Positions 1 to 5,639 of a DNA stretch of 11,179 nucleotides are shown here, piece after piece. Below the pieces are notes generated by a model, which was not told the DNA's origin, ran no database searches, and was given only the letters and a program-made list of their open reading frames with translations. The stretch is from Desulfobacteraceae bacterium (GTDB lineage Bacteria; Desulfobacterota; Desulfobacteria; Desulfobacterales; JAUWMJ01). A program made the translations under genes and the position numbers. Where the stretch lies: positions 1-11,179 of the forward strand of contig JAUWOH010000072.1 in assembly GCA_030612225.1 (NCBI GenBank). The letters are read 5' to 3'. How positions within the stretch are numbered: the first letter of the stretch is position 1; each line of letters begins with the position of its first letter.

Positions 1-1
1 C

Positions 2-1093
2 CCGGGGCTGAAGACAAACGCGGCTGTGATTCTGTTCATGGTCCTCATGATTTTCGCCCCGATCATTATTCGCTTCCTGGAAAGAAACGATCTGGTAACA
101 CCTGCCCGCTTTTTCGCATATATCGGGTATATATGGATGGGCATTTTATTTTTATTTTTCTCCTTTGCGGTGGCCCTTGATGCTTATCGCTTGATACTTG
201 AAGCAATACAGAGGGCATTTAACGCAGATTTTTCACGTTTCAGCTTATCCAAAGCACAGTGCTTTTTTATTCCTCTTTTTCTTTCTGTAGGAATAACGAT
301 ATTCGGTTTTTTCGAAGCCCTCAATATAAGGACGGAACGAGTTATTATCAGAACCGACACGATTACACAGAAGATCGGTCGACTCAAAATAGTTCAGATA
401 TCGGATGTTCATCTTGGTCTCATCGTAGGAAAGCACAGATTGAAAAGGATTGTAGAGCAGATCAAGGCTGAAAAACCGGACGTCCTGGTATCCACCGGTG
501 ATCTTGTTGACGGACAAATGAATAACCTGTCCGGACTTGCCGAAATGATTCGTGAAATTCCCACCCAATATGGAAAATATGCTGTTATGGGCAACCACGA
601 GTTTTATGCAGGTCTGCAAGATGCCTTGAAAGTCACCACAGATGCAGGTTTCAGGGTTCTTCGTGGAGAAGGGCTGAACATACTCGGAGTGATCAACGTA
701 GCCGGAGTGGATGACCCTGCCGGAAAACGATACGGCCTGGCACCAAACGTTTCTGAAAGGGTTTTACTGTCGAAACTTCCCCGAAAATACTTCACCTTGC
801 TTTTAAAACACCGTCCACAGTTAAATGAGGCAGAGGGTGGACTTTTTGACTTGCAACTGTCAGGGCATACTCACAAAGGCCAGATTTTTCCTTTTAGCCT
901 GATTGTAAAACTGTTCTATCCAAATTTTAACGGGCTGATCAACCTCGATAATAACTCCTACCTTTACGTAAGCAGAGGAACCGGCACATGGGGACCTCCG
1001 GTGCGTTTTCTAGCTCCACCCGAGATAACCGTTATTGAACTGGTTTACGAAAGCAAAACAAATCATCAAAGAAGCCCATTGCAGAATTCTTAA
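2..1093 (+). CDS. Membrane-anchored metallophosphoesterase (YkuE/YaeI-like), 5' end cut by window
   Basis: Calcineurin-like metallophosphoesterase, probably acting on a phosphoester at the outer face of the membrane; the substrate is unknown. Counting from the GTG at 26 as residue 1, the metal-binding motifs appear in order: DVHLG (Asp127, His129), GDLVDG (Asp159), GNHE (Asn190, His191), KHRP (His262) and SGHTHKGQ (His281, His283). The C-terminus has the GTGTWGPPVRF block usual in YkuE/YaeI-type proteins. The first 100 or so residues contain at least two or three hydrophobic segments, so the catalytic domain is membrane-tethered. No stop lies between base 2 and the GTG, and proteins of this type usually have a longer hydrophobic N-terminus, so the true start is probably left of the window. 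It ends 12 bases before the MFS gene, suggesting cotranscription. Family is sure; the physiological role (for example lipid or phospholipid turnover) is not. Confidence 0.9.
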   Translation, partial: PGLKTNAAVILFMVLMIFAPIIIRFLERNDLVTPARFFAYIGYIWMGILFLFFSFAVALDAYRLILEAIQRAFNADFSRFSLSKAQCFFIPLFLSVGITIFGFFEALNIRTERVIIRTDTITQKIGRLKIVQISDVHLGLIVGKHRLKRIVEQIKAEKPDVLVSTGDLVDGQMNNLSGLAEMIREIPTQYGKYAVMGNHEFYAGLQDALKVTTDAGFRVLRGEGLNILGVINVAGVDDPAGKRYGLAPNVSERVLLSKLPRKYFTLLLKHRPQLNEAEGGLFDLQLSGHTHKGQIFPFSLIVKLFYPNFNGLINLDNNSYLYVSRGTGTWGPPVRFLAPPEITVIELVYESKTNHQRSPLQNS

Positions 1094-1105
1094 ATTGAGA
1101 TGTAA

Positions 1106-2266
1106 ATGACACCAACACAAAAGCCAATTCCCCTTAGAATAGATAAGGTCAAGAAAAACCCCATGTACCTGTTTCTGGCGGTACTGACCATAGGATCAAC
1201 TGTTGGTTTGCAAGCCTGGATCACTTTGTTTAATAATTTTGCGATTGAGGTTGTCGGCCTGGACGGTGACGGCATTGGCATCATTCAGTCGATCAGGGAA
1301 ATCCCTGGTTTTTTGGCCTTGCTGGTTGTATTTGCCATCCTCTTTATAAAAGAACATCGGCTTTCAGTTTTGTCCATCCTCTTTTTGGGTGTTGGTCTGG
1401 CCGCCACCGGCCTGTTTCCTTCCTTTGCAGGCTTAACCCTGACCACTCTGGTAACGAGTTTCGGTTTTCATTATTACGAAACCACCAACATGTCCTTAAC
1501 GCTTCAGTATTTCAACGAAAACGAATCTCCGTGGGTGTTCGGCAAGCTGCGCAGCATTGCCGCGGCATCGAGCATCGCCATAGGGCTGATTATTTTTCTC
1601 CTGGCATCCATTCTTAATTTTGCCCAGCTTTATCTCGTCATTGGTGGTCTTATTGTTGTCGGAGCCGTGTGGGGATTTACCCAGAATCCTGCCGATCGCA
1701 ACATCATCCCCCAGCGGAAAAAGTTGATTTTTCGCAGAAAATACTTGCTGTTTTACTTTCTCTATTTCATGGCCGGGGCCAGGCGACAGATATTTATTGT
1801 CTTTTCCGTTTTGCTGATGGTTCAAAAATTCAATTATTCTGTGCGGGAAGTCACACTTTTGTTTGTTGTCAACAATACAATCAATTATTTTCTAAGCCCT
1901 TTGATCGGAAAAGGCATCATCCGTTTCGGCGAGCGCAAGGTATTGTCAATGGAGTACCTTAGCCTGATTTTTGTCTTTCTGGCCTATGCCTTTACCGAGT
2001 CCAAAATGATTGTGGCAGTATTATACATTCTGGACCATATCTTTTTTAACTTTTCCATCGCCATTCGAACCTACTTCCAAAAGGTGGGCGATCCCCGGGA
2101 TATTGCTCCGACCATGGCTGTGGGATTTACCATCAATCATATTGCAGCCGTCTTTCTGCCGGCCATCGGCGGTCTATTGTGGGTGATGGATTACCGTATC
2201 CCTTTTATCGGCGGTGCTGCCATGGCTTTGATTTCACTGATGGCCGTGCAAAAAATTCGAACCTGA
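1106..2266 (+). CDS. MFS family transporter
   Basis: A 386-residue, very hydrophobic protein with alternating membrane helices and short basic loops, the size and pattern of a 12-helix major facilitator superfamily permease in the inner membrane. A charged cytoplasmic-type loop near the middle (about residues 190-215, rich in Arg and Lys) separates two six-helix halves, as in MFS carriers. Gly- and Pro-containing helices such as the SPLIGKGIIRFGERKV segment resemble the loop 8-9 region of the second half, where MFS proteins carry a degenerate G-x-x-x-D/E-R motif. The ATG at 1106 is the first after the phosphoesterase stop and the upstream ribosome binding site is weak, which fits translational coupling. 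Substrate cannot be told from sequence; drug, sugar or metabolite efflux are all possible. Confidence 0.85.
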   Translation: MTPTQKPIPLRIDKVKKNPMYLFLAVLTIGSTVGLQAWITLFNNFAIEVVGLDGDGIGIIQSIREIPGFLALLVVFAILFIKEHRLSVLSILFLGVGLAATGLFPSFAGLTLTTLVTSFGFHYYETTNMSLTLQYFNENESPWVFGKLRSIAAASSIAIGLIIFLLASILNFAQLYLVIGGLIVVGAVWGFTQNPADRNIIPQRKKLIFRRKYLLFYFLYFMAGARRQIFIVFSVLLMVQKFNYSVREVTLLFVVNNTINYFLSPLIGKGIIRFGERKVLSMEYLSLIFVFLAYAFTESKMIVAVLYILDHIFFNFSIAIRTYFQKVGDPRDIAPTMAVGFTINHIAAVFLPAIGGLLWVMDYRIPFIGGAAMALISLMAVQKIRT

Positions 2267-2437
2267 ATCTCCTATTAAGGGCTCGCACAGGTAAGCGTAG
2301 ACTCCGAAAACAACCTGCAAGATCATTGCCTTCTTTTTTTATCTGTTGACCTAAAACAGAAATCCTATATTTTTGGATTATTTCCAAAAGAGTTGGTTGC
2401 CGCATAACACCGAGGAGTCTTGGGATCGAATGAAATC
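2267..2437. other. Intergenic stretch after the MFS gene, nothing clear
   Basis: This gap follows the MFS stop and precedes the first hairpin repeat. It has a run of T at about 2330-2340 but no convincing stem before it, so I cannot call an intrinsic terminator. A short inverted pair AATCC / GGATT lies around 2360-2377 and is too small to interpret. Confidence 0.4.
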
Positions 2438-2474
2438 CTTGACCCCTTTCTCCCAACTAATTGGGAGAAGAACC
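2438..2474. repeat. Hairpin repeat copy 1 (left flank of TA island)
   Basis: Copy 1 of an imperfect direct repeat, matching 3791-3826. It starts CTTGACCCC and ends AGAAGAACC. Its core is a hairpin at 2448-2469: arms TTCTCCCAA and TTGGGAGAA around the loop CTAA, 9 perfect pairs, plus a possible U-G closing pair in RNA. It is not followed by a T run on either strand, so it is not a standard terminator. It sits about 40 bases upstream of the antitoxin promoter. Confidence 0.75.
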
Positions 2475-2480
2475 TTATTT

Positions 2481-2496
2481 TCTAATATATGTTAGA
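2481..2496. promoter_or_regulatory. Candidate operator palindrome for the antitoxin
   Basis: The 16-base sequence TCTAATATATGTTAGA is a near-perfect palindrome (one mismatched pair) centred 27 bases upstream of the TTGACA hexamer. HTH-containing antitoxins usually repress their own operon by binding such sites. That this one is bound by the product of the next gene is inference. Confidence 0.4.
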
Positions 2497-2511
2497 TAAT
2501 GAAACATTGTC

Positions 2512-2540
2512 TTGACATAAAATCAAACATGCGTTAAAGT
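2512..2540 (+). promoter_or_regulatory. Sigma70-like promoter of the toxin-antitoxin operon
   Basis: A perfect -35 hexamer TTGACA (2512-2517) is followed after exactly 17 bases by TAAAGT (2535-2540), a 4 of 6 match to the -10 consensus. Transcription would start around 2547, just ahead of the GGAGA ribosome binding site at 2554-2558. Confidence 0.6.
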
Positions 2541-2566
2541 ATTTATAAAAAATGGAGAATATGATC

Positions 2567-3358
2567 ATGGATAGGTTTTATAAAAATCTAGGTGTAAAGA
2601 TTAAAAAGATAAGAGAAAAAATAGGCTTATCTCAAGAAGCATTGGCTGTGAAATTGAAAATAAGCAGGGTCGCTATTTCACAAATAGAAACCGGGAGTAG
2701 AAAAATTAGTGCCCAAGAGCTAGTTAAGTTTGCTAAAACATTTAATATTCCTACGGATGTTCTGTTAGATGTTAAAAAGGATATTGAGATTATATTTGAA
2801 AAAGCCATGAAGAAAACAGATAAAAAACAGGAAATTAGGATTAGTGTTCCTCAACGGAATCTGCAAAAATTCAAGGAGGTATTAATTTATATTCTTGAGA
2901 AAGTCGGGTCTAAACCAAATGTAGGGGAAACAGTTCTGTATAAACTTCTTTATTTCATAGATTTTAATTTTTATGAGAAGTATGAAGAGCAATTAATAGG
3001 AGCAACCTATATAAAAAATCATCACGGACCAACACCTAAAGAATTCATAAAGATTGTAGAGGAAATGGAGGGTAAAGAATTAGTAAAAGTAAAGGAAAAC
3101 TATTTTCAGTATCCCCAGACTAAATATTTACCTTTAAGAAAATCCGATCTTACTCAGTTCAAAGCACACGAAAAAGAAATTATTGATGATGTTTTAAATA
3201 ATTTGTCAAATATGAATGCTTCTGAAATCAGTGAATACTCCCATAACGATGTTCCCTGGCAAACGACCGAGGATGGGGAAGTTATTGAATATGAATCAGT
3301 ATTTTATCGGACTTTGCCTTATTCAGTGAGGAATTATAGTGAAGAAAATATTTACTGA
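2567..3358 (+). CDS. HTH-Panacea (DUF4065/SocA-like) antitoxin
   Basis: Predicted antitoxin that neutralises the following toxin and represses the operon. Residues 4-66 form an XRE-type helix-turn-helix (KIKKIREKIGLSQEALAVKL, then SRVAISQIETGSRK). After a charged linker, residues about 103-235 match the Panacea/SocA-like domain: helix YKLLYFIDFNFYEKY (125-139), HHGPTPKEF (152-160) and SEYSHNDVPW (222-231). Panacea domains are known as interchangeable neutralising modules of PanAT toxin-antitoxin pairs, often fused to DNA-binding domains. I chose the ATG at 2567 because GGAGA at 2554-2558 lies 8 bases before it; ATGs at 2552 and 2561 have no or too close a site. It overlaps the toxin gene by 20 bases, so translation is coupled. 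Base composition is much more AT-rich than the MFS gene or the YhaO/YhaN genes, suggesting acquisition. SocA itself is a proteolytic adaptor, so an adaptor mode is also possible. Confidence 0.88.
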   Translation: MDRFYKNLGVKIKKIREKIGLSQEALAVKLKISRVAISQIETGSRKISAQELVKFAKTFNIPTDVLLDVKKDIEIIFEKAMKKTDKKQEIRISVPQRNLQKFKEVLIYILEKVGSKPNVGETVLYKLLYFIDFNFYEKYEEQLIGATYIKNHHGPTPKEFIKIVEEMEGKELVKVKENYFQYPQTKYLPLRKSDLTQFKAHEKEIIDDVLNNLSNMNASEISEYSHNDVPWQTTEDGEVIEYESVFYRTLPYSVRNYSEENIY

Positions 3359-3716
3359 AGTACGGAGACTCCCTGAATTTGACAAAGATTTCAAAAAGCT
3401 GGCGAAAAGGTTTAAAACCCTCGATGATGATATCGAAACTTTTATTAATAAACAGCTCAAGCTTACTCATAAACTGGGAATTGACAATAAAGGCGTCGTT
3501 CATATCTCAGAATTGGGAATTGAAATTCCTAAGATATACAAAGCAAAAAAATTTGCTTGCAAAGCTCTAAAAGGACGTGGAGGAATGAGTGGCATAAGAA
3601 TCATATATGCATATTATGAAAATGAAGATGTTATTGAGTTTATAGAAATCTATTTTAAAGGCGATAAGGCAAGCGAAGACAAAAAGCGAATTATGAAATA
3701 CTACAGGCCGGGATAG
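3339..3716 (+). CDS. RelE/ParE-superfamily toxin of the PanAT-like module
   Basis: A 125-residue basic protein with the layout of RelE/ParE toxins: an N-terminal strand (IFTEVRRLPEF), a Lys-rich helical pair (FDKDFKKLAKRF, then DDDIETFINKQLK), a central region, and a C-terminal beta sheet (GIRIIYAYYENEDVIEFIEIYFKGD) followed by a short basic helix, KKRIMKYYRPG. Family members either cut mRNA on the ribosome (RelE) or poison gyrase (ParE); this sequence alone does not decide. Lys and Arg in the last strand-helix region and the terminal Tyr pair would suit an mRNA interferase, which is inference. The start is a GTG at 3339, with TGAGGA at 3327-3332 as ribosome binding site; it lies inside the antitoxin gene. 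The gene is AT-rich like its partner. Confidence 0.8.
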   Translation: MKKIFTEVRRLPEFDKDFKKLAKRFKTLDDDIETFINKQLKLTHKLGIDNKGVVHISELGIEIPKIYKAKKFACKALKGRGGMSGIRIIYAYYENEDVIEFIEIYFKGDKASEDKKRIMKYYRPG

Positions 3717-3790
3717 AAGAGGCTGAGAGGATGCTCAAACATTTATCAAATCACTAGAAAATAAGCCCCCGAATCCATGACCCCTGGAAG
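3717..3790. other. Gap between toxin and second hairpin repeat
   Basis: This stretch carries GAATCCATGACCCCT at 3771-3785, which resembles the AAATCCTTGACCCCT lead-in of repeat copy 1 (2433-2447). The right end may therefore carry a tandem partial second copy of the repeat's outer part. No gene is seen here. Confidence 0.4.
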
Positions 3791-3826
3791 CTTGGACCCT
3801 CTTCTCCAACTAATTGGAGAAGAACC
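3791..3826. repeat. Hairpin repeat copy 2 (right flank of TA island)
   Basis: Copy 2 of the repeat seen at 2438-2474. Hairpin 3800-3823 has arms TCTTCTCCAA and TTGGAGAAGA around the same CTAA loop, 10 perfect pairs. Relative to copy 1, one C is missing in the left arm and the matching G is missing in the right arm, so pairing is kept. It ends with the same AGAAGAACC as copy 1. It lies directly before the lipoprotein ribosome binding site, so in that transcript it would be a 5'-UTR hairpin. Confidence 0.75.
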
Positions 3827-3830
3827 AAAA

Positions 3831-3838
3831 AAAGGAGG
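3831..3838 (+). promoter_or_regulatory. Strong ribosome binding site deciding the lipoprotein start
   Basis: AAAGGAGG, a near-full anti-16S complement, ends 5 bases before the ATG at 3844. It rules out the in-frame TTG at 3814, which lies inside the repeat hairpin. Confidence 0.85.
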
Positions 3839-3843
3839 AAAAA

Positions 3844-4155
3844 ATGAAAAAGACTATCGTAATCCTTACATTGTGTGCATTTCTATTCGTCACGGGCTGT
3901 GCGACTCTTTACCCTTCCGGTTTAATCTACACCAATATAAAACTTCCAGTTACAGTCACAGCAAACAATGGAACCGCAACCAAAGTTGGCACATCCCAAT
4001 GTACCAGTATTCTCAGCGCAGTTGCTATCGGCGATGCCAGCATTGAAACCGCCAAGAAGAATGGCGGCATAACAAAAGTGTATCATGTTGATTATGATGT
4101 TAAGAACATCCTGGGGATTGTCGGAACATACAAAGTCACCGTCTACGGAGAATAA
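3844..4155 (+). CDS. TRL-like family lipoprotein
   Basis: A 103-residue secreted lipoprotein. Residues 1-18 are a lipoprotein signal peptide: two Lys, a hydrophobic core, then the lipobox VTGC with the lipidated Cys at 19. The mature part carries the hallmarks of the TRL-like family: GLIYTNIKLPVTVTANNG, a SILSAVAIGDASIETAKKNG block, GGITKVYHVDYD, and a C-terminal ILGIVGTYKVTVYGE strand. Members are small single-domain lipoproteins of Gram-negative bacteria, probably facing the periplasm on a membrane; their function is not established. It is preceded by hairpin repeat copy 2 and a very strong ribosome binding site. No promoter of its own is clear, so it might be transcribed by read-through from the toxin gene. 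Family assignment is firm, role unknown. Confidence 0.85.
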   Translation: MKKTIVILTLCAFLFVTGCATLYPSGLIYTNIKLPVTVTANNGTATKVGTSQCTSILSAVAIGDASIETAKKNGGITKVYHVDYDVKNILGIVGTYKVTVYGE

Positions 4156-4195
4156 CCCCATTAAACAACTGCCGATTGGGTACAGCCGACGGTGG

Positions 4196-4214
4196 TGAGG
4201 TGCGACGCACCTCA
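4196..4214. repeat. GC-rich hairpin downstream of the lipoprotein
   Basis: Arms TGAGGTGC and GCACCTCA flank a GAC loop, 8 perfect pairs, 40 bases after the lipoprotein stop and within a GC-rich patch (about 4170-4256). There is no T run after it, so a terminator role is only possible. It could be a fragment of an intergenic repeat. Confidence 0.4.
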
Positions 4215-4295
4215 TTAACGCGGCAAACTCGTCCCGATAGGCAATGGGGATGCGACACCAGTAATTTAGGAAATTACATCAATTATCGAAATAAA

Positions 4296-4327
4296 TTGTC
4301 AAGATACATTTTTTTTGATGTTATAAA
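4296..4327 (+). promoter_or_regulatory. Candidate promoter of the yhaO-yhaN operon
   Basis: An extended -10 element, TGTTATAAA (TG at 4319-4320, then TATAAA at 4322-4327), lies in an AT-rich stretch about 50 bases before the nuclease start. TTGTCA at 4296-4301 could be the -35 but its 20-base spacing is long, so the extended -10 would carry most of the weight. Confidence 0.4.
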
Positions 4328-4379
4328 GTTTCAACACAATCACTTATTGAGTAGACCAAATAGGTATAGGGTCAAATTT

Positions 4380-5639
4380 ATGGTTAAATTTATCCACACA
4401 GCAGACATACACCTTGATAGCCCATTAGAGGGGCTTGAGGCGCATCAAGATGCGCCTGTTGACGAGATTCGCGGAGCGACGAGGCGGGCGTTTGATAATC
4501 TGATTGACTTGACCATAGAGGAGGAGGTTGATTTTATTCTTATTGCCGGTGATCTTTATGATGGTGATTGGAAGGACTACAACACGGGGCTCTTTTTCGC
4601 CGCCCGAATGGGCCGGTTGTCCAGGGCCGGGATCAAGGTTTTCATTGTTTCCGGCAATCACGATGCGGCCAGTCAGATCACCAAAGCCATGCCCTTGCCT
4701 GACAATGTGACTCTTTTTTCTCCCAGGACGCCTCAGTCTGTGAGACTCGATGACGTTGGCGTCATCATCCATGGTCAGAGCTATTCCTTCCGCGCTGTGA
4801 CGGAGAACCTTGCCTCCCAATACCCCGCGCACGATGCCAACTATTTTAACATCGGCCTGCTCCATACATCCCTGACGGGTCGTGAGGGGCATGAGATTTA
4901 CGCGCCATGTACTCTGACTGAACTAGCGTCCAAAGGCTATGACTACTGGGCCTTGGGCCATGCCCACAAGCGGGAAATCGTTTCCAAAGATCCCTGGATT
5001 GTCTTTCCAGGTAATATTCAGGGCCGCCATATCAGAGAAACCGGCGCCAAGGGTGCCACTTTGGTGACGGTGGGGGACGGGCGCATTACTGAGGTTGAGG
5101 AGCGTGAACTTGATGTGCTGCGCTGGGCCATCTGTCGGGTGGATCTGTCCCAGTGCGAGACCTTCGATAGCGTTTATGATGCGGTTCGGCAGGGCTTTGA
5201 ACAGGAACTTGGCCGGGCGGACGGTAAGACCTTGGCCCTGCGTCTGGTTTTGACCGGACAATGCCCGGTGCATGCCCAATTGCATGATCGGACAACGCAG
5301 TGTACCGAGGAGTTCCGAGGCATTGCCGCTGGATTCAGTGACGTGTGGCTGGAAAAGGTGAAGTTTCAGACAACCCGCAAAGTGAGTCTTGAGGAAATCT
5401 TTGGCGAGGATACGCCAATTGCCGGCCTGCTGCAGTCTATTCAACATATAGAGCTGGATGGCGACACCCTCTTGGGACTGGTACCGGAGTTGTCTGCCTT
5501 GAAAAGCAAATTACCGGCTGAGATCCACAGCGGCGATGAGCCCTTTTTTGATCCATCTCCTGACAAAATAGCAGAGTTTCGTGCTGAAGTGCAGGAACTC
5601 TTGATTGCCAAACTTCTTCAGCATGGAGGGGCCAGATGA
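4380..5639 (+). CDS. YhaO/SbcD-like DNA repair exonuclease (metallophosphoesterase)
   Basis: A 419-residue Mre11/SbcD-family nuclease, close in size to B. subtilis YhaO. It is predicted to cut DNA ends with two bound Mn ions, in complex with the ATPase encoded next. The motifs are all present from the ATG at 4380: DIHLDSP (Asp9, His11), GDLYDGD (Asp58), SGNHD (Asn93, His94, Asp95), LLHTS (His162) and GHAH (His194, His196). The roughly 140 residues after the nuclease core would be the capping and ATPase-binding part. The frame is open up to 4176, but that longer start lacks a ribosome binding site, encodes no family sequence and begins in the GC-rich hairpin patch; the catalytic motif starts right after Met4380, so I chose 4380. 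The stop overlaps the next ATG (ATGA, 5636-5639), indicating tight cotranslation. Confidence 0.9.
   Translation: MVKFIHTADIHLDSPLEGLEAHQDAPVDEIRGATRRAFDNLIDLTIEEEVDFILIAGDLYDGDWKDYNTGLFFAARMGRLSRAGIKVFIVSGNHDAASQITKAMPLPDNVTLFSPRTPQSVRLDDVGVIIHGQSYSFRAVTENLASQYPAHDANYFNIGLLHTSLTGREGHEIYAPCTLTELASKGYDYWALGHAHKREIVSKDPWIVFPGNIQGRHIRETGAKGATLVTVGDGRITEVEERELDVLRWAICRVDLSQCETFDSVYDAVRQGFEQELGRADGKTLALRLVLTGQCPVHAQLHDRTTQCTEEFRGIAAGFSDVWLEKVKFQTTRKVSLEEIFGEDTPIAGLLQSIQHIELDGDTLLGLVPELSALKSKLPAEIHSGDEPFFDPSPDKIAEFRAEVQELLIAKLLQHGGAR

Noticed and set aside
2205..2456. Minus-strand frame of 83 codons between the MFS gene and the TA island
   Set aside because: It overlaps the MFS 3' end and repeat copy 1, has no ribosome binding site and no family-like sequence.
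2448..2469. Repeat copy 1 hairpin as an intrinsic terminator of the MFS operon
   Set aside because: The stem is followed by GAACC and not by a T run; copy 2 likewise has none.
2438..3826. Integron attC sites or a CRISPR repeat pair
   Set aside because: The hairpins lack the RYYYAAC/GTTRRRY core sites of attC, and only two copies 1.35 kb apart rule out a CRISPR array.
4176..4379. Longer N-terminus for the YhaO-like nuclease
   Set aside because: The extra 68 residues are unlike the family, lack a ribosome binding site, and cover the hairpin and the candidate promoter.
4425..5447. Long minus-strand frames opposite the nuclease gene
   Set aside because: They are mirror frames of a gene with intact catalytic motifs, and their own sequence is low-complexity and unrecognisable.
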